A stretch of DNA of 54,571 nt. It comes from an uncultured Litorivicinus sp. (GTDB lineage: Bacteria > Pseudomonadota > Gammaproteobacteria > Pseudomonadales > Litorivicinaceae). The translations under genes and the position numbers were made by a program. Numbering within the stretch: the stretch's first letter is position 1; each line of letters opens with the position of its first letter. Below the pieces are notes generated by a model. That model had not been told where the DNA came from, ran no database searches, and was given only the letters and a program-made list of their open reading frames with translations. The stretch is from NCBI GenBank assembly GCA_902541775.1, contig CACBSE010000006.1, positions 1 to 54,571 on the forward strand. The letters are read 5' to 3'. Below are positions 18,948 through 28,536 of this stretch, one piece after another.

Positions 18948-19552
18948 AAACGTGGTTAGTCGGTTGTTTAGTACTTCTTCTTTCAATCACTGCGTTTGGC
19001 GATACCGATCCAAAGGCTGTGGTTGAGCCGCTTCACATCGCGCGCGAGACCTTTTATCACGATGTATCGAAGTTTCAAGTGGGTCAGTTGACCGAAGAGG
19101 AGCTGGTGACTCGGATTTCTGAACAGTTTGCGCCACTCATCAATGACCGGATGGTTGCTTTACGTGTCATGGGTCGATTCGCGCGTCAGGCAACCGAAGA
19201 AGAGCGCGATCGATTCACGGATCGATTGGAAATAAGCCTTGTTGATGCCTATGCGAGGGGGCTTGCGGCATATGGTGGCGAGGAACTTACGCTTCCCGAC
19301 GAAGGCGTAATCCTAAAGCCGGGTCGGGCGGTGGTCGAGGCGCGATTAGAAAGTCCGGGTCGTGAGGCATTACCGATTCAATTTGCGCTTGGTTACAGAG
19401 AAGGAAAAGGTTGGTTGGTCGAGAATGTTGTGATTGCAGGTATCAATCTCGGTTTGACCTTGCGTAACCAGTTTGCAGATCTTGTGAAGTCGACCGGTAG
19501 TGTGTCTAGCGCAATCGACGCTTGGTCGTTCCAATCAGCGAGCTCAAACTAA
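18944..19552 (+). CDS. mlaC: Periplasmic phospholipid carrier MlaC
   Basis: A soluble periplasmic lipid chaperone (202 aa) that shuttles phospholipid between MlaD and the outer-membrane MlaA. A signal peptide covers about residues 1-19 (cleavage near AFG), followed by the MlaC/Ttg2D fold with the MALRVMGRFARQATEEERD segment. The operon has no mlaA, which is usual; mlaA is normally elsewhere. Confidence 0.93.
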   Translation: MKTWLVGCLVLLLSITAFGDTDPKAVVEPLHIARETFYHDVSKFQVGQLTEEELVTRISEQFAPLINDRMVALRVMGRFARQATEEERDRFTDRLEISLVDAYARGLAAYGGEELTLPDEGVILKPGRAVVEARLESPGREALPIQFALGYREGKGWLVENVVIAGINLGLTLRNQFADLVKSTGSVSSAIDAWSFQSASSN

Positions 19553-19554
19553 CC

Positions 19555-19830
19555 GTGTTCACTGTTGATGCAAGTGCATATGCAAGGCCGTGGGCTGAAC
19601 TCAAAACGTTGGGTGTTGATGCAATTCAGCGTGGTGAGACGGCCATAGATGTCAGTGCATGGACAGAGGCCTCTAGCGCACATCTAGCGGTGATGGTGTA
19701 TTGGTGGAAATCTGCGCGTGCGATGAATCAGTCGTTGACTGTAACTGGTTTGAATCCCACTTTTAAGACGCTGGCCGAACTCGGTGGCGTAATGTGTATT
19801 GAGACAGGAGAATCGGATGCTGGCCACTGA
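19555..19830 (+). CDS. mlaB: STAS-domain protein MlaB
   Basis: A small STAS-domain protein (about 91 aa) in the mlaB position, where it would bind MlaF and support ATPase activity. The STAS strands are recognisable (AIDVSAWTEASSAHLAVMV, then LTVTGLNPTFKTLAELGGV), but conservation is low. The usual D-[ST]-[SG]-G signature reads S-S-A-H, so a serine replaces the functionally important threonine of E. coli MlaB. The GTG start 3 bases after the mlaC stop is preferred; an in-frame TTG at 19522 would overlap mlaC and add the start of the first strand. Confidence 0.72.
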   Translation: MFTVDASAYARPWAELKTLGVDAIQRGETAIDVSAWTEASSAHLAVMVYWWKSARAMNQSLTVTGLNPTFKTLAELGGVMCIETGESDAGH

Positions 19831-20068
19831 AGTGCACGCATTATTGGAATCTAAAAACACCGAATGGACCTTTGCCGTCGAGGGCGAGGGACGTAACTTT
19901 CAGATTGAAGCAGTCAGTGCTGATTTTGAATCAATGACCCGGGTCAAGCGGCAGCAGGCTGTTTTGCGTTTAATTACCGATGAAATTGCTGATGGGATCT
20001 TGCACGCGATCACTGTAATAGCCCTGACACCCGAAGAAAAAAGTAAGCGCCGGGGACTGGGTATCTAA
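19817..20068 (+). CDS. ibaG: BolA-family protein IbaG
   Basis: An 83-residue BolA-like protein, matching IbaG (YrbA, 84 aa in E. coli). It shows the [18 protein letters not shown] helix region and the conserved C-terminal histidine segment [13 protein letters not shown]. BolA proteins pair with monothiol glutaredoxins in iron-sulfur handling. The ATG is chosen for its AGGAGA Shine-Dalgarno 5 bases upstream; it overlaps the end of mlaB by 14 bases. It is always found just before murA in this type of locus. Confidence 0.9.
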   Translation: MLATEVHALLESKNTEWTFAVEGEGRNFQIEAVSADFESMTRVKRQQAVLRLITDEIADGILHAITVIALTPEEKSKRRGLGI

Positions 20069-20070
20069 CG

Positions 20071-21333
20071 ATGGATCGTTTGTTAATTCGCGGTGGGCGT
20101 CAGCTCAGTGGTGACGTGAAAGTCAGTGGTGCAAAAAATGCGGCATTGCCGATTTTGGCGACAGCATTGATGGTCTCTGGCAAGGTGCGTTTTGAAAATC
20201 TACCGCACCTAAATGATGTGACCACGATGTTGCAACTCCTTGGGCGGATGGGAGTTGAGGTTCTACTCGATGATACAGGTTCGGTCGAACTCGATGCATC
20301 GCAATTGAATTCAGTTGTCGCCCCCTATGATCTAGTGCGTACGATGCGAGCGAGTATCCTTGTTTTAGGACCACTACTGGCAAGGGCCCATAAAGCTGAA
20401 GTCTCTCTGCCAGGCGGCTGTGCTATCGGAGCGCGCCCCGTGAATTTGCATGTAAAAGCTCTCGAACGATTGGGAGTGGAGTTTGAAGTAACCGATGGCT
20501 ACATCAAAGGCCATGCTGCGGGCGGATTGATTGGCGGAAAAGTGCTGTTCGAAAAAATTACCGTGACAGGAACTGAAAATGTTTTGATGGCTGCAGTACT
20601 CGCTCAAGGCGAGACGATTATTGAGAACGCTGCACGTGAGCCTGAAGTCACCGATCTTGCTGATTGCTTGGTTGCACTTGGGGCGAAGATCGAGGGTATT
20701 GGAACGGATACCTTATGTATTCAAGGTGTCGCGCGGCTCCACGGCGGGACTCACAGGATCATCCCCGATCGCATCGAAGCTGGGACATTTTTGGTGGCAG
20801 CAGCTGCCACCGGTGGATCGTGTACTCTCACAGAGTGTGAGCCAAAGCATATGGATGCAACGCTTCTGAAGCTTGAAGAAGCCGGTGCACAGATCGATCG
20901 AACTGATTCGACCATTACTCTGGATATGTGGGGTCGCCGTCCGACATCGGTTGATATCACGACTGTCGAGTATCCTGGCTTTGCAACCGATATGCAGGCG
21001 CAGTTCGTTGCTCTGAATTCAGTGGCTCAGGGGTCTGGCAGAGTGACTGAAACCATCTTTGAAAATCGCATGATGCATATTCCTGAAATGCAACGCATGG
21101 GTGCTCAGATTGATTTGCATGGAGCGACTGCAAGCACGACAGGCGTCGAACGATTAAAGGGTGCGCCGGTGATGAGTACGGATCTTCGTGCGTCTGCCTC
21201 GCTAGTGATCGCGGGCTTGGTTGCAGACGGTGAGACTGTCGTTGATCGGGTGTATCACATCGATCGTGGTTACGAGCGAATTGAAGAGAAGCTTCGACGC
21301 TTAGGCGCAGATATTGAGCGAGTCCGGATATGA
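20071..21333 (+). CDS. murA: UDP-GlcNAc enolpyruvyl transferase MurA
   Basis: First committed step of peptidoglycan synthesis: transfers enolpyruvate from PEP to UDP-GlcNAc in the cytoplasm. At 420 aa it matches E. coli MurA (419). The conserved lysine is K22 in VSGAKNAAL, and the fosfomycin-target cysteine is C117 in [11 protein letters not shown], so the enzyme should be fosfomycin-sensitive. The stop overlaps hisG (ATGA). Confidence 0.98.
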   Translation: MDRLLIRGGRQLSGDVKVSGAKNAALPILATALMVSGKVRFENLPHLNDVTTMLQLLGRMGVEVLLDDTGSVELDASQLNSVVAPYDLVRTMRASILVLGPLLARAHKAEVSLPGGCAIGARPVNLHVKALERLGVEFEVTDGYIKGHAAGGLIGGKVLFEKITVTGTENVLMAAVLAQGETIIENAAREPEVTDLADCLVALGAKIEGIGTDTLCIQGVARLHGGTHRIIPDRIEAGTFLVAAAATGGSCTLTECEPKHMDATLLKLEEAGAQIDRTDSTITLDMWGRRPTSVDITTVEYPGFATDMQAQFVALNSVAQGSGRVTETIFENRMMHIPEMQRMGAQIDLHGATASTTGVERLKGAPVMSTDLRASASLVIAGLVADGETVVDRVYHIDRGYERIEEKLRRLGADIERVRI

Positions 21334-21977
21334 GTCAGCCACTGACTTTCGCATTAGCAAAAGGCCGCTTGTTGGATGAAACACTCCCTTTGCTGGCCGC
21401 ATTGGGTATTGAGCCGAGCGAGTCCCTTACGGGGAGTCGAAAGCTGATGTTTGAAACAAATCGTCCCGATGTTCGGTTGCTGGTGCTCCGCGCAAGTGAT
21501 GTCCCTCCATACGTTGAACGCGGTGGTGCACATCTCGGTATTGCCGGCAAAGACACGTTACTAGAGTACGGGTCTGACATGCTGTGTGAGCCTGTAGATC
21601 TGCAACTATCGAAGTGTCGGCTGATGACAGCGATAAAGAAGGGATCTGAACTTCCGGCAACTGGTCGAATCCGGGTTGCCACAAAATACGTGAATGTTGC
21701 GCGTCAGTATTTCGCATCGCAAGGTCGTCAAATTGATCCAATTAAGCTTTATGGAGCGATGGAACTGGCTCCGATTGTGGGCCTAGCTGATGTCATTGTT
21801 GACGTTGTGGATACCGGAAATACATTGCGAGCGAATGGACTCGAAGCGCGTGATTTGATTGCGTATTCCAGTGCTCGGTTGGTGGTTTCACGGGTTGCAA
21901 TGAAGACGCGTCACCAACATATCTCTCCTATAATTGAACGACTTAACGAATGGGTAAAAACTCAGTATGCAACTTAA
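21330..21977 (+). CDS. hisG: ATP phosphoribosyltransferase, short form HisG
   Basis: Catalyses the first step of histidine synthesis, ATP plus PRPP to phosphoribosyl-ATP. At 215 aa it lacks the C-terminal regulatory ACT-like domain of the roughly 299-residue enteric enzyme and so belongs to the short class, which needs the HisRS-like regulatory subunit HisZ. HisZ is not in this window. The PRPP-binding motif is visible as [16 protein letters not shown]. It overlaps murA by 4 bases and hisD by 11. Confidence 0.96.
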   Translation: MSQPLTFALAKGRLLDETLPLLAALGIEPSESLTGSRKLMFETNRPDVRLLVLRASDVPPYVERGGAHLGIAGKDTLLEYGSDMLCEPVDLQLSKCRLMTAIKKGSELPATGRIRVATKYVNVARQYFASQGRQIDPIKLYGAMELAPIVGLADVIVDVVDTGNTLRANGLEARDLIAYSSARLVVSRVAMKTRHQHISPIIERLNEWVKTQYAT

Positions 21978-23274
21978 GCCTGTAACGCTAGCAACACGAG
22001 ATGATAATTTCGATGAGCGCTTAAAAGAGCTCACCGCTTGGGAATCAGTCAGTGATCTGAGTCGTCAGGATCGCGTTGCCGAAATCATTCAAGCAGTGCG
22101 GTCAGAAGGTGACGAGGCCCTAGTGCGTTTGACCCGTGAGTTGGATCAAAATCCAGTGAAGGTGGTTTCTGATCTTATTTTAGATGAATCCGACCTTGAG
22201 GCCGCTTTTCATGGCCTATCTCCTGATTTGAAAACAGCGTTGAGGACGGCGCGCGATCGGATTTGGACGTTTCATGAAGCTCAAAAAGAATCGAGTTGGC
22301 GCCTTCCTAGCCAAGACGATGGAATCATTCTGGGTCAGGAAGTTAGGCCGATGAGTCGAGTAGGACTCTATGTGCCAGGCGGCAAAGCGACCTACCCATC
22401 ATCTGTTCTGATGAATGCAATCCCTGCAAAAGTTGCGGGGGTTTCAATGGTGCAAATGGTTGTCCCGGCACCAAAAGGCGAGCTCAATCCCGTAGTATTG
22501 GCAGCCGCGTATCTGGCGAAAGTTGATCGTGTCGTGACTGTTGGTGGGGCACAAGCCGTTGCAGCACTTGCTTACGGAACGGCGAGTGTTTTACCGGTTG
22601 ACAAGATCGTTGGGCCTGGTAATGCATGGGTGGCGACTGCAAAACGGCAAGTCTTTGGCAAGGTGGGGATTGATATGATCGCCGGGCCATCTGAAATTCT
22701 CGTCTATGTCGAGCCACCCATGGATCCAGACTGGATTGCTATGGATCTCTTCAGTCAGGCTGAGCATGACGAAGACGCACAGCCAATACTTGTCCATTGC
22801 GATCCCTCGCTAGCGGCTGCAGTTTTGGCCTCGATGAACCGTTTATTACCAACACTCGAGCGCGCATCGATTATTGAACAGTCAGTCAACAATCGCTGTG
22901 TATTTATCGAAGCATCGGATCGATCAGACGCGCTTGCTGTAATTAACCGTGTGGCGCCAGAGCATCTCGAGTTGTGTGTGGATGATCCAGAATCCATGTT
23001 GCCTGAGATTTATCATGCCGGCGCAATCTTTATGGGACGTCATACGCCTGAAGCCTTGGGCGATTACTGCGCAGGTCCAAATCATGTATTACCGACCTCA
23101 GGGACAGCGCGTTTTGCATCACCTCTCGGTGTTTATGATTTTATTAAGCGCTCATCGATTATCCATTGTACTGCTCATGGATCTAAAACAATCGCCGGTG
23201 TCGCGTCGACTTTGGCACATTCGGAACGTCTGACCGCGCACGCACGTTCAGCAGAGTACCGTCGTGACGCGTGA
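21967..23274 (+). CDS. hisD: Histidinol dehydrogenase HisD
   Basis: Zinc- and NAD-dependent enzyme (435 aa) that oxidises histidinol to histidine in two steps. Family motifs include [20 protein letters not shown], the [15 protein letters not shown] segment, [15 protein letters not shown] and [13 protein letters not shown] with zinc and catalytic residues. The ATG lies 11 bases inside hisG, and the 3' end overlaps hisC by 11 bases. Confidence 0.97.
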   Translation: MQLKPVTLATRDDNFDERLKELTAWESVSDLSRQDRVAEIIQAVRSEGDEALVRLTRELDQNPVKVVSDLILDESDLEAAFHGLSPDLKTALRTARDRIWTFHEAQKESSWRLPSQDDGIILGQEVRPMSRVGLYVPGGKATYPSSVLMNAIPAKVAGVSMVQMVVPAPKGELNPVVLAAAYLAKVDRVVTVGGAQAVAALAYGTASVLPVDKIVGPGNAWVATAKRQVFGKVGIDMIAGPSEILVYVEPPMDPDWIAMDLFSQAEHDEDAQPILVHCDPSLAAAVLASMNRLLPTLERASIIEQSVNNRCVFIEASDRSDALAVINRVAPEHLELCVDDPESMLPEIYHAGAIFMGRHTPEALGDYCAGPNHVLPTSGTARFASPLGVYDFIKRSSIIHCTAHGSKTIAGVASTLAHSERLTAHARSAEYRRDA

Positions 23275-24346
23275 TGAAATAATCCAAGAATTAATACCGG
23301 AGCGAGTGCGGCGGGTATCTGCGTACCAGATCCCTGATGCCACTGGGATGGTGAAGCTGGATGCGATGGAAAATCCGTATAGATGGCCACAATCGCTCCA
23401 TGATGAACTCGCCACTCGATTGGCTGGCTGCGCGTTGAACCGGTATCCAGACCCGCATGCAGATTTGATAAGAGCTCCACTCGCGCAATGGATGCAAATC
23501 CCAGATACGCTCGACCTATTATTTGGGAACGGTTCGGATGAAATTATCGGCCTATTGATCTCTAACCTCATTGGTACAGGCCGCAGCGTCTGTGCCCCGG
23601 ATCCTAGTTTTGTGATGTTCCAAGTTATTGCTAATCAGTATTCGGTTCCATTTCGGGCATTACCACTGGATTCTGAGTTCGATATTGACGTCGATGGATG
23701 GATGAATGGTCTCATGGAGGCGGATTCTGCGCTGATCTTCGTTCCACAACCGAATAATCCAACTGGAAATTTGTTTTCCAAAGATCGGCTCGCGCAGATT
23801 GTGGAGTCAACGCAGGCACTGATTGTGATCGACGAGGCCTATACTGCTTTTACTGATGCTGACTTTTTGGATTGGGCGAATCGCTACCCGAACGTTGTAG
23901 TTATGCGGACGTTATCAAAAGTTGGATTGGCAGGAAGTCGTTTTGGTATGTTGATCGGGCATCAAGAATGGATTGTTGAGTTCGATAAAATCAGATTGCC
24001 CTACAACATTAATGTAATGTCACAAACCGCTGTGCAGTTCGCTCTCGAGCATGCATCGATACTTGAAGAACAAAGTGGGCTCATTCGACAAGAGCGCACG
24101 CGATTGTCGATGCGATTGAGCAAGCGAGGATTTTCTGTATGGCACTCGGAGGCCAATTTTGTGGTGATGGACTGCGGAGTGCATGCTGCTCGAGATCTGT
24201 TCGAGGGATTGAAACAGCATCAAGTGCTGGTGAAATGCCTGGATGGATCACATCCGCGATTGACGAACACTCTCCGCTTAACCGTCGGCACTCCCGACGA
24301 GTCTGATGCGCTCTTAGCAGCGCTTGATCAGTTAGTTGGTTGTTGA
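23264..24346 (+). CDS. hisC: Histidinol-phosphate aminotransferase HisC
   Basis: A PLP-dependent fold-type I aminotransferase (360 aa) in the histidine pathway. The Schiff-base lysine lies in [17 protein letters not shown], and the cofactor aspartate is in VIDEAYTAF. The start is GTG within the end of hisD. It closes the murA-hisG-hisD-hisC run; the other his genes must be elsewhere. Its 3' end overlaps the convergent degS by 15 bases. Confidence 0.96.
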   Translation: MTRDEIIQELIPERVRRVSAYQIPDATGMVKLDAMENPYRWPQSLHDELATRLAGCALNRYPDPHADLIRAPLAQWMQIPDTLDLLFGNGSDEIIGLLISNLIGTGRSVCAPDPSFVMFQVIANQYSVPFRALPLDSEFDIDVDGWMNGLMEADSALIFVPQPNNPTGNLFSKDRLAQIVESTQALIVIDEAYTAFTDADFLDWANRYPNVVVMRTLSKVGLAGSRFGMLIGHQEWIVEFDKIRLPYNINVMSQTAVQFALEHASILEEQSGLIRQERTRLSMRLSKRGFSVWHSEANFVVMDCGVHAARDLFEGLKQHQVLVKCLDGSHPRLTNTLRLTVGTPDESDALLAALDQLVGC

Positions 24347-25483
24347 ATTCGGACGCTGGCCAACCGTGATGACGCGTTCGATCGTCTGACCTTCACGGAG
24401 TAGCTTGATCGGGATTTGCGTGTCTGGCTCAAAATCTGCAACTTGGTTCATGGCGAGTCGCCCGTCTGTGATTTTTTGACCATTCATGTGCGTCAAAATA
24501 TCTCCCGGTAAAATATTGGCGGTCGCAGCAGGACCCCGACGATATACCCCTGAAATCAGAACACCAGCATCTTTACCGACCCCAAAGGATCTGGCTAAGT
24601 CGTCTGTCAATGGTTGCGTCTCAACGCCAATCCAGCCACGAATGACCTGTCCATGATCGATCAGCTCTTGCATAATATCGGTGGCAATGGACGCGGGGAT
24701 GGCAAATCCGATTCCATTGGATCCACCACTCCGCGTAAATATCGCCGTATTAATGCCAATCAATTCACCACGGACATTGATTAATGCGCCACCAGAATTA
24801 CCTGGATTGATAGCCGCATCAGTTTGAATAAAGTTCTCGTAATTGGCGACACCAACCTGGTTACGGCCGGTTGCGCTTAGAATTCCCATCGTCACGGTTT
24901 GCCCGACGCCAAATGGGTTACCAATTGCGAATACTAAATCTCCGACTCGGCCCGGCGACGTTGTGAGGATTAATTTTGGAAGATTGTTCAGTTCGATCTT
25001 CAACACCGCTATGTCAGTATCTGGATCGGTTCCGACCACAGATGCCTGAGAAACTCGACCGTCTTTCAATTCAACAACGATGTCATCTGCACCTGCAATG
25101 ACGTGATGATTGGTGAGAATGTAACCGTTCCCAGAAACAACAACCCCGGACCCAAGACTCGATTCCATCCGCTTGCGGTGCGGCTCGCTTGGCAAATTAA
25201 AGAAATTTCGGAAGAGTGGATCTCGCGCCAGTGGATGGGCGCGAGTTTCAACAATGGTTGTTGTATAGATATTAACGACCGCCGGTGCCGCACGCTCAAC
25301 GGCGGAAGCATAGCTAGCAGGCCCTTCGGCTGGGATTTGGCTTAAAAGTGCACTGTTATCAAAGATGTTGAGTTCAACACCACCCGTTCGACCAGCGAGT
25401 TCAGGGAATTCACGGATCACTAAAAGAGCAATCAAAATACCAGTTATGACAGGCCAGAGAAATCGAGAAATTTGTAGTAGCAT
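24332..25483 (-). CDS. degS: Membrane-anchored periplasmic serine protease DegS/AlgW
   Basis: A 383-residue HtrA-family protease. One N-terminal membrane anchor (about 7-24) precedes a trypsin-like domain with catalytic H127 (TNHHVIAG), D157 (DPDTDIAVLK) and S230 (NPGNSGGA), and a single C-terminal PDZ domain (about 285-375). One PDZ plus an uncleaved anchor distinguishes DegS/AlgW from DegP. DegS cuts anti-sigma RseA/MucA when misfolded porins bind the PDZ. The location after hisC matches algW in Pseudomonas as I recall it. Only 24 bases separate it from the divergent Nif3-family gene. Confidence 0.94.
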   Translation of the reverse strand: MLLQISRFLWPVITGILIALLVIREFPELAGRTGGVELNIFDNSALLSQIPAEGPASYASAVERAAPAVVNIYTTTIVETRAHPLARDPLFRNFFNLPSEPHRKRMESSLGSGVVVSGNGYILTNHHVIAGADDIVVELKDGRVSQASVVGTDPDTDIAVLKIELNNLPKLILTTSPGRVGDLVFAIGNPFGVGQTVTMGILSATGRNQVGVANYENFIQTDAAINPGNSGGALINVRGELIGINTAIFTRSGGSNGIGFAIPASIATDIMQELIDHGQVIRGWIGVETQPLTDDLARSFGVGKDAGVLISGVYRRGPAATANILPGDILTHMNGQKITDGRLAMNQVADFEPDTQIPIKLLREGQTIERVITVGQRPNSTTN

Positions 25484-25507
25484 AGATAGTCCTGAAAGAG
25501 AGACGAT

Positions 25508-26269
25508 ATGGCGACTAGTTTACACACACTGATCCAAACGCTCGATGATTGGATGCAAGCGGATTCATTTAACGATTATGCGCCCAACGGTCTGCAAGTT
25601 GAGGGCCGCGATCATATTCATAAACTCGCCCTTGGCGTGACCGCATCGGCAGCTGTGATCGAGCAAGCGGTTGCGTGGGGTGCGGATGCTCTACTGGTGC
25701 ATCACGGATACTTTTGGAAAAATGAGCCGGCCACGTTGACTGGGATCAAAGGTCGTCGGATTCGAGCCTTACTCGAGAATCAAATATCGTTGATTGCGTA
25801 TCATTTGCCGCTCGATTGCCATCCTGAATTTGGGAATAACAAAACGTTGCTTGATCGACTGGAGTTACCGGGTGGATCTCCGATTGATGGCGAGGGAGGA
25901 CTTCTGTGGTCAGTCGCGCTTGACGGTCAGTTAACGCTCGATCAATTGGCAGCTCGGATCGCATCCAGATTAAATCGTACACCGATGGTCATTCAGTCTC
26001 CGCGGGCAAAAGATCGTCTCGACTGCATAATTGTCTGTACCGGTGGTGCTCAAGATTACATCGCGAAAGCCCAACGCTACGGGGCAGACACCTATTTGTC
26101 AGGTGAAATCTCTGAGCGGACAACGCATGAAGCACGTGAGCTTGGAGTGCACTACATTGCAGCCGGCCATCATGCAACAGAACGGTATGGCGTGCAGGCA
26201 CTGGGTTCTAAAATCAAACATGACATGGGGCTCGAGATCGCTTTTTTCGACGACCATAACCCCGCTTAG
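25508..26269 (+). CDS. Nif3-like dinuclear metal-binding protein (YbgI family)
   Basis: A 253-residue protein of the Nif3/YbgI/DUF34 family. Members form toroidal hexamers with a di-metal site and are often labelled GTP cyclohydrolase 1 type 2 homologues, but the physiological function is unsettled. Metal ligands are visible in VHHGYFWKN and in the C-terminal GHHATERYG motif. A purine-rich GAAAGAGAG precedes the ATG. The stop directly abuts the stop of the convergent zapG. Confidence 0.92.
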   Translation: MATSLHTLIQTLDDWMQADSFNDYAPNGLQVEGRDHIHKLALGVTASAAVIEQAVAWGADALLVHHGYFWKNEPATLTGIKGRRIRALLENQISLIAYHLPLDCHPEFGNNKTLLDRLELPGGSPIDGEGGLLWSVALDGQLTLDQLAARIASRLNRTPMVIQSPRAKDRLDCIIVCTGGAQDYIAKAQRYGADTYLSGEISERTTHEARELGVHYIAAGHHATERYGVQALGSKIKHDMGLEIAFFDDHNPA

Positions 26270-26614
26270 CTACTGAAGTTGTCCTCGAGCATCTGCATAG
26301 TCGCGCGGCGGGAGAATCGCATCTTGGTCACTGGTTTCCTGCTCTACTTTGACAGGCGTTTGTTCGCCGCGTAATTCCGCGGCAAGTTGTTGCTGTCGGT
26401 CAGCAAGTTCAACGAGTGCATCCTTAGTGGCATTGAGATGATTGTCGATATCATCCATCAGACTTTCATGTCTGGCTTCGGCGAGCGTTTTTTCGCGTTC
26501 AAGATCCGGTGGTGCAACAATTACGGTTCTTGGCTGGCGTGAAAACCAGCCAATGAGACTACCCGCGACAAACGCGAGAGCAACAACTCCTAAAGTGACG
26601 GCATTTAATTCCAC
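26270..26614 (-). CDS. zapG: DUF1043 division-associated protein ZapG (YhcB)
   Basis: A 114-residue inner-membrane protein. An N-terminal membrane helix (about 5-23) is followed by a charged coiled-coil region and a disordered tail with the family motif LPPRDYADARG. YhcB/ZapG links cell division, peptidoglycan synthesis and envelope integrity in E. coli. The GTG start is chosen because it follows a GGAGAT Shine-Dalgarno and places the membrane helix at the N-terminus as in family members; longer in-frame starts would cross into the divergent hydrolase. Confidence 0.87.
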   Translation of the reverse strand: MELNAVTLGVVALAFVAGSLIGWFSRQPRTVIVAPPDLEREKTLAEARHESLMDDIDNHLNATKDALVELADRQQQLAAELRGEQTPVKVEQETSDQDAILPPRDYADARGQLQ

Positions 26615-26641
26615 GATGTCATCTCCATTTTTGTCTAGTGT

Positions 26642-26676
26642 ACGCAGTTTGCGTTGTTTCGGCGAGTCGTTAGACT
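26642..26676 (+). promoter_or_regulatory. Promoter and overlapping palindrome for the hydrolase-zapE pair
   Basis: A candidate promoter with -35 TTGCGT and -10 TAGACT, spaced 16 bases, lies 20 bases before the hydrolase ATG. A perfect 5-3-5 palindrome, ACGCA-GTT-TGCGT (26642-26654), covers the -35 box and could be an operator. The same 82-base gap must hold the zapG promoter, for which I see only weak boxes. Confidence 0.4.
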
Positions 26677-26696
26677 TCGCCTTCCTGAGGAGATTC

Positions 26697-27350
26697 ATGA
26701 ATACGCCTGTTATCCATTGTATCGATGGTCCAGTCGGTCGCATCGAAACAGCATCATTGTTGTGCGATCTGTTACAACCAATGCCAGAGCAAGCACTTTT
26801 GATCTTGCATCCACATCCCCTGTATGGCGGAACAATGAGTAACAAGGTTGTGACAACAATTGCTCGTGTCGCCCGGGATGCTGGGTTAGCGACTATTGCT
26901 TTTAATTTTCGTGGCGTAGGTCTTAGCGAGGGTGTTTGGGATCATGGCAAAGGTGAATTGATGGATGCCTTTCATGTCGCCTCATTGATGGTTCGTAGTG
27001 GTGTCTCGAGATTGTGTTTAGCAGGATTTTCATTCGGTGGATCAATTGCGGCGCGACTTATACAGAAAATTGGAAATGAAGGCCTCAATGTTGAAGTGAT
27101 CGATCTAATCCAGGTGGCCCCGGCGGTTGAAAACTTTCCAATCGAGCACTCGGTGCTTGCGGATGTTCCAAGAACGGTGATTTACAACGAAGATGACGAG
27201 GTCGTCGATCCCCGGGCGATACGTGCTTATGCAATCGGTGTTCACGCAGAACTGATCCAAGCAACGACAGGAGGTCATTTCTTTCATGGCGAACTTACTC
27301 GCTTGAAGGAGGTGATTTCATCCCACTATCGCAGGCGGGGCATTCTATGA
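26697..27350 (+). CDS. Alpha/beta hydrolase, COG2945 type
   Basis: A 217-residue cytoplasmic alpha/beta-fold hydrolase without signal peptide. It has the family opening ILHPHPLYGGTMSNKVV, an oxyanion region FRGVGLSEG, nucleophile S112 in LAGFSFGGS, acid in YNEDDEVVDP and catalytic histidine in TGGHFFHG. Substrate is unknown for this group. The ATG follows a strong GAGGAGA. It is translationally coupled to zapE (ATGA overlap) and divergent from zapG, so it sits between two division genes. Confidence 0.88.
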   Translation: MNTPVIHCIDGPVGRIETASLLCDLLQPMPEQALLILHPHPLYGGTMSNKVVTTIARVARDAGLATIAFNFRGVGLSEGVWDHGKGELMDAFHVASLMVRSGVSRLCLAGFSFGGSIAARLIQKIGNEGLNVEVIDLIQVAPAVENFPIEHSVLADVPRTVIYNEDDEVVDPRAIRAYAIGVHAELIQATTGGHFFHGELTRLKEVISSHYRRRGIL

Positions 27351-28450
27351 CGAGGGTTCCTGCATCGCATATTTATAATGGACTTGTCGAGGTTGGGCGA
27401 ATCAGCCCAGATAAGAATCAACGAGCCGCTCTTGCATTACTCGATCAGTTAGCGGTCAAGCTTGGGTTAAAAAAGTACTGGAGTGGCGGTCGGAAAGGTT
27501 TATTCCGTCGTCAGTCATGGGATCGACCAGAGCAAGGTTTATACATTTGGGGTGGTGTCGGTCGAGGAAAAACATTCTTGATGGATTTGTTTGTCGATTC
27601 TTTGCCTGAAGGCGCTGCAATGCGTTTACATTTCCATCGATTCATGAACGAAGTACATGAGCGGCTGACTGCTTTACAGGGGACGGAGAATCCACTTGAG
27701 GTGATTGCTGATGAATTCGCACGTCAAGCGAAGGTGCTTTGCTTGGATGAGTGCTTCGTGTCAGACATCACTGATGCGATGGTACTGGATAAACTCTTTG
27801 ACGGACTATTCAGGCGTGGAGTATCACTTGTGACGACCAGTAATATTGTACCGGATGACTTATATAAAGATGGTTTGCAACGGGCCCACTTTTTGCCAGC
27901 AATTGCTCTGATTCAGAAGCATTGCCAAGTTTACAATTTAGATTCCGGGACCGACTATCGCTTGCGAACGCTTGAACATGCCAAGTTGTACTACACGCCA
28001 TGCGATGGTCACGCGATTGATGCAATTTGGGAGTCGGTTCTCGCGCTGGCGCCTGAGGCCACGAAGAGTGAAGGTGCCTTTGTTGAGATTAATAGGCGTC
28101 AACTGGCTGTGCGTTTCGTGGCTGAGGATGTGGTCTGGTTCGATTTTGACGTTATTTGCGGTGACGGTCGTGCTGCCCCCGACTACATCGAGATTGCGAG
28201 GATTTACCATACAGTGGTTATTACTGGTTTGCCGAATCTTGGTATTACTGGCGATGAGTCGACTCGCCGATTTTTGCATCTAGTGGACGAATTTTACGAC
28301 CGCTCGATTAATTTAATTTTGGGTGCTGACGTCTCGATGGACAGACTTTACGCGTCCGGACGCCTAGCATTCGAGATGGAGCGCTGTTGCTCACGTTTGT
28401 TAGAGATGCAATCAGTCGAATATCTCGAGATGCCGCACCGACCGGATTGA
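27347..28450 (+). CDS. zapE: Cell division ATPase ZapE (AFG1-like)
   Basis: A 367-residue P-loop ATPase of the AFG1/ZapE family. Walker A GGVGRGKT is at residues 69-76, and Walker B is LCLDECFVSDITD. In E. coli ZapE reaches the Z-ring late in division and lowers FtsZ polymer stability. The start overlaps the hydrolase stop by 4 bases. The rplM promoter begins 10 bases after its stop. Confidence 0.95.
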   Translation: MTRVPASHIYNGLVEVGRISPDKNQRAALALLDQLAVKLGLKKYWSGGRKGLFRRQSWDRPEQGLYIWGGVGRGKTFLMDLFVDSLPEGAAMRLHFHRFMNEVHERLTALQGTENPLEVIADEFARQAKVLCLDECFVSDITDAMVLDKLFDGLFRRGVSLVTTSNIVPDDLYKDGLQRAHFLPAIALIQKHCQVYNLDSGTDYRLRTLEHAKLYYTPCDGHAIDAIWESVLALAPEATKSEGAFVEINRRQLAVRFVAEDVVWFDFDVICGDGRAAPDYIEIARIYHTVVITGLPNLGITGDESTRRFLHLVDEFYDRSINLILGADVSMDRLYASGRLAFEMERCCSRLLEMQSVEYLEMPHRPD

Positions 28451-28460
28451 TAAAAGACTG

Positions 28461-28489
28461 TTGCGCAAAGTGTCGTCCATCACTATAAT
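28461..28489 (+). promoter_or_regulatory. rplM-rpsI promoter
   Basis: A -35 box TTGCGC and a consensus -10 box TATAAT are separated by exactly 17 bases. The bases after the -10 are GC-rich (CCGCGCC), the discriminator type linked to ppGpp/DksA control of ribosomal genes. Transcription should begin near 28496, leaving a leader of about 40 bases before rplM. Confidence 0.85.
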
Positions 28490-28536
28490 CCGCGCCTCGC
28501 TAAAATTTGAATTCCGCTGAAGGCAAGAAGATTAAC

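Noticed and set aside
21250-21330. Histidine leader peptide or attenuator before hisG
   Set aside because: No run of histidine codons or hairpin-T tract occurs; hisG overlaps the end of murA.
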